Source: Sisyra terminalis
Lineage: Eukaryota > Arthropoda > Insecta > Neuroptera > Sisyridae
Length of the DNA: 64,000 nucleotides
Reading direction: 5' to 3'
NCBI GenBank assembly: GCA_958496175.1
Contig: OY292275.1
Span: 24,157,001-24,221,000 of the forward strand
In this document: positions 61,124-64,000 of the stretch, in pieces
Layout of the letters: every line of letters begins with the position of its first letter
Numbering within the stretch: position 1 is the stretch's first letter
The notes under the pieces: generated by a model
Seen by the model: the letters and a program-made list of their open reading frames with translations, nothing else
Database searches by the model: none
What the model was told of the DNA's origin: nothing
Program-made: the position numbers and the translations under genes

Positions 61124-61495
61124 AAAGGTAGGCAAATGCGGCTCTGAGAGCCGCATGTGGTTCTTGATGTGTCAAGTGTGGCTTCCATTAAATTTTTAGA
61201 AGATCCGTTAATGACACATATTTTTATTAACTTTGTAGGGATTGTTGTTAAATTTGATTATTAAGTATAGTTTTATGATATAGATTTCTTATATTTGAAT
61301 TTTATCGCTACAATTTTGAAATAAGTTTTTTAATTTTCATAGTTCTATTTTTATGTTTATATGATATAATGATATTGTTTCTATTTTTTATTTATTTTGT
61401 GACTTGTAAAAATATGCAATTATATTAAAAAAAAATGTATGACTATAGAATATCAAAAACGATATTGCGGCTTCTTTTGACCTCATGTGCGCCCA
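61124..61495. mobile_element. hAT-like (ZBED-type) MITE fragment
   Basis: The left end CAAAGGTAGGCAAATGCGGC, with TCTGAGAGCCGCATGTGG and GTGTCAAGTGTGGCTTCC, recalls the common hAT repeats with GGC-AAA-GCGGCTC ends. The right side has ATTGCGGCTTC and GTGCGCCCACTTA as a degraded mirror. No coding region or clear duplication. Confidence 0.5.
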
Positions 61496-62963
61496 CTTAT
61501 ATTACTGTCATATTGTATCAATTTTTACTTAAGAGTATAGGTTACTACCTATATTCTTGAACTTTATATTCTTTACTACTTTATACTTTCTCAATATAGA
61601 GTCTACGTCTCTCAGAGGGGTAATTGGAAAATTGACTTATTTAGACTTTAAGTTAATCATGTAGAAACTTTCAGTAACTACTTAAATTTAAATATATATA
61701 TGTGAAGGGTTTATCAATATTAACAATTTTCATAGAGGATACAGCACAAGAAAAGTTCGACACATTGCATTAGATTATAGGTAAAGCACCTATATGCTTT
61801 TTTCTTTCACGAATAATTTATTTGTTTAAAATTTAAACTATATATTTCAAAAAGATTTTTGTAATACTTACTTCTCTTACCCAGTTATTTTTAGAATGCT
61901 CTTTGTTTACGGTCTAATCTATATTTGTTTTTATTCAACTTTAACGCGGTTCGGATCGTATCCGGGAATGGTAAGATGATCAAGATTCCGCTAAATTTGC
62001 ATCAGATGCATACATTTTTATACTCTTAATATGTAACCTTTTGTTTTTCTATTATATTTAAACGTAAAAAAAAACAATTAAAATATAATATATTTATAAT
62101 GTTTCCCTTTTTTATGACAAAAATGCGTTTTTCTAAATTGATAAGAATTTATTTTAATTATATTACATTAGCATTCTATTTACAGGAAATTTACTTATTT
62201 AAATTAATAAGAAATACAACGTTTAAAGTCTTTAATTTTGTAGTTTTATATAAACTATTAATAATAATTAAATTTTAGTTTTTAGTATATCATAAGACTT
62301 AAATCTTGTATCTATGTGATAATACAATTTTCTTTACATATTTATATTTTTTTACCGATTAAAACTTGTATACTGTTGATCCGATTTTATCAGCTTGCTG
62401 CACGTATTGAATGAATTGTTCACATTTATCAGAAATACCAGAATTTAAACAAAAAACAGTCCAAATCGAATAAAATAGATAAATGTGAAACAAACCTAAA
62501 ACAGATATTTATGTCTTATACTTTTCTTTATCTAGAGTTAAGACTATGATCCTTTTTGTAAATAACTATAACTATAAGGGACCCTGTCCTCTGATCGCTT
62601 AGCTTCGTTCACCAAATTTTGTTTCATCGCAGCTTCGATGTATTTTCTTCAACATGTTATCGTCAAAATATCCAGCTTATGTCCATTCTAATGGTATACC
62701 TATCATTTGTATTAAAATTGTTTTCACAACGTTAGTTATTTGCTAAAACTTACTAACTCTTTTATATATATATATATGTTTTTATTCGAGTCTTTTCGAA
62801 CGTTATTTCGTTTCACGCAAATAAGTTTGTTTGTAAAATGAGTTGACGATACTATTCGGTAGAACCGAATCGAACAAAAATATATGCGTGAAAAACAATC
62901 TTAACGACAGAAGAGAGACCATAAGTCTCTCTTCTCTGATCTTAACGAAATCTACTTTCCAAT
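61496..62963. other. Intergenic, no gene seen
   Basis: A+T-rich sequence with no supported coding region. A short perfect hairpin, AGAAGAGAGAC-CATAA-GTCTCTCTTCT, lies at about 62908-62934. It is followed by a repeated TCTTAACGA motif flanking it (62900 and 62939). Confidence 0.4.
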
Positions 62964-63126
62964 CAAGGTTTGTAAATTACACAGGTTGCTCCATTAGAAA
63001 AAAAATGACGTCATACGAAGAATTTTGAAATTGATCAGTCTGAAGATATGTACGAATTTCTTCTGGATACGTTACGTATCTATCACGTAGCCACCATGAG
63101 GCCACCTGTGTATTTTATAAACCTTG
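62964..63126. mobile_element. Mutator-like MITE with 9-bp target duplication
   Basis: The 163-bp element has 26-bp imperfect inverted ends, CAAGGTTTGTAAATTACACA at left and the complement of CAAGGTTTATAAAATACACA at right. It is bounded by CTTTCCAAT on both sides (62955-62963 and 63127-63135). A 9-bp duplication is typical of Mutator-like elements. It has no coding capacity. Confidence 0.8.
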
Positions 63127-64000
63127 CTTTCCAATAATGTTACCTACAAGATTTGGACGATGCAAAGCAGATAGATAGGCAATCATATTAACTTATCATA
63201 AAAAAGTAGTAGTTTCTTTAAGTGATTAATAAATCTGCAAAATTAATGAACACCTCAAGTTGTGTTTAGAACAGTTCCGTGATGGCAAATATTCTGAATC
63301 TGAGTAGGAAGTTGACCCCACCGAAAACTTCAAAAAATATAATTTTATTAGAATAAGACAAAAAAATAAAATCACGAAATTCATCTTAATAAGTATTATT
63401 TTTTTGCGCAATTTGGTCAAATTTCGAATGAGTACTGGTAAAGCTACTCTGGTTTGGTTCTCGTAGGCCCTAGTTGTGCAAAAGCCTTGTTTTTACACTA
63501 AGAATAAGTTTTATTCTAGTTTTTTTGTTATTAAAAAAAGATATGAACTATGTTTTTTGCAAACCGTGTTTTCTGACTTAGTACTTTACTAGATTTCACT
63601 TACAAGCTCTATAAATCTGAAAAAAGTATGTCACCGATTGCTAAAAGATGAACATCGCAACTTTTTAAGCAAAATACAGATAATGTTTCCAAATAATATT
63701 GATAACTTTTATAAATACGTTTTATTAAATCAATATTATAATAACAGACTATCAAAATTTATTTATATATCTATGTATATGAAACTATTTACAAGTGCAA
63801 AAACTTCAAGCTCTTTAATTTCAAGAAGTTTTACATATAAACAAAACATCATAATATCTATAGGTAGTTTTAAATTACGAATAACAAAATATAGTATTCT
63901 TTTTTACAATTTATTTGGTTTATAAAGACATTGAATCTCACTAATTGATGGGTTATCGAACTGCTACACCATTAATTGTAACGACATTTCCGTTTGCCGT
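63127..64000. other. Right-edge sequence, no gene recognised
   Basis: A + strand frame at 63638-63925 (95 codons) is the longest, but its composition is what A+T-rich DNA gives by chance and no family is recognisable. It could be an exon of a gene beyond the edge, but nothing supports that. Confidence 0.35.

Noticed and set aside
1..64000. CRISPR arrays, rRNA genes, bacterial operons or ribosome-binding sites
   Set aside because: Spliced eukaryotic genes and poly(A) signals dominate. I saw no regularly spaced direct repeats with unique spacers and no rRNA-like sequence.

Overview
The window is nuclear DNA from an insect. It is strongly A+T-rich, the genes are split by short GT-AG introns (many of 50-60 bases), and the proteins are metazoan with clearly insect-like versions, such as a 174-residue spaghetti-squash light chain and an ACX-like adenylate cyclase. 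I cannot fix the order; a hemipteran-like genome is only an impression. Exon structures below were built by hand from reading frames and splice sites, and most join in frame to full-length proteins.

Layout. 1-1551 (-): 5' part of an unrecognised protein running off the left edge. 3242-3451 (+): a small protein that looks like cytochrome c oxidase subunit 8. 4316-8528 (-): TCF25/Nulp1 in eight exons. About 8.6-23 kb: a long stretch with no recognisable gene. It holds transposon debris, a MITE with 44-base terminal repeats, a nearly perfect 40-bp hairpin, a roughly 10-kb block with marked purine excess on the + strand, and two weak minus-strand exon candidates. 23180-25518 (-): syntaxin-7 (avalanche). 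26290-26916 (+): Mediator subunit MED20. 28837-35100 (+): site-1 protease (MBTPS1). 35226-37313 (-): adrenodoxin reductase (FDXR/dare). 37867-40945 (+): prune DHH phosphoesterase. 41048-52339 (-): 16-exon transmembrane adenylate cyclase. 55322-59453 (-): non-muscle myosin regulatory light chain (sqh). From 59.7 kb to the right edge I see only repeats and no convincing gene.

The core from 23 to 41 kb is compact housekeeping DNA with alternating strands: Syx7 and MED20 diverge, MBTPS1 and FDXR converge with 125 bases between stop codons, FDXR and prune diverge, and prune and the cyclase converge with 102 bases between stops. The genes serve unrelated pathways (endosomal fusion, transcription, SREBP/ATF6 processing, mitochondrial electron transfer, nucleotide and polyphosphate hydrolysis, cAMP synthesis, actomyosin), so the order looks like ordinary eukaryotic neighbourhood rather than functional clustering.

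Mobile DNA fills the long introns. A recurring foldback family sits in TCF25, prune and sqh introns. A hAT-type MITE has an exact 8-bp target duplication, a Mutator-like MITE has a 9-bp duplication, and there is a decayed retrotransposon gag. I found no clear new biological system. The most unusual region is the strand-asymmetric 11-20.6 kb block with its + strand hairpin and repeated short segments.
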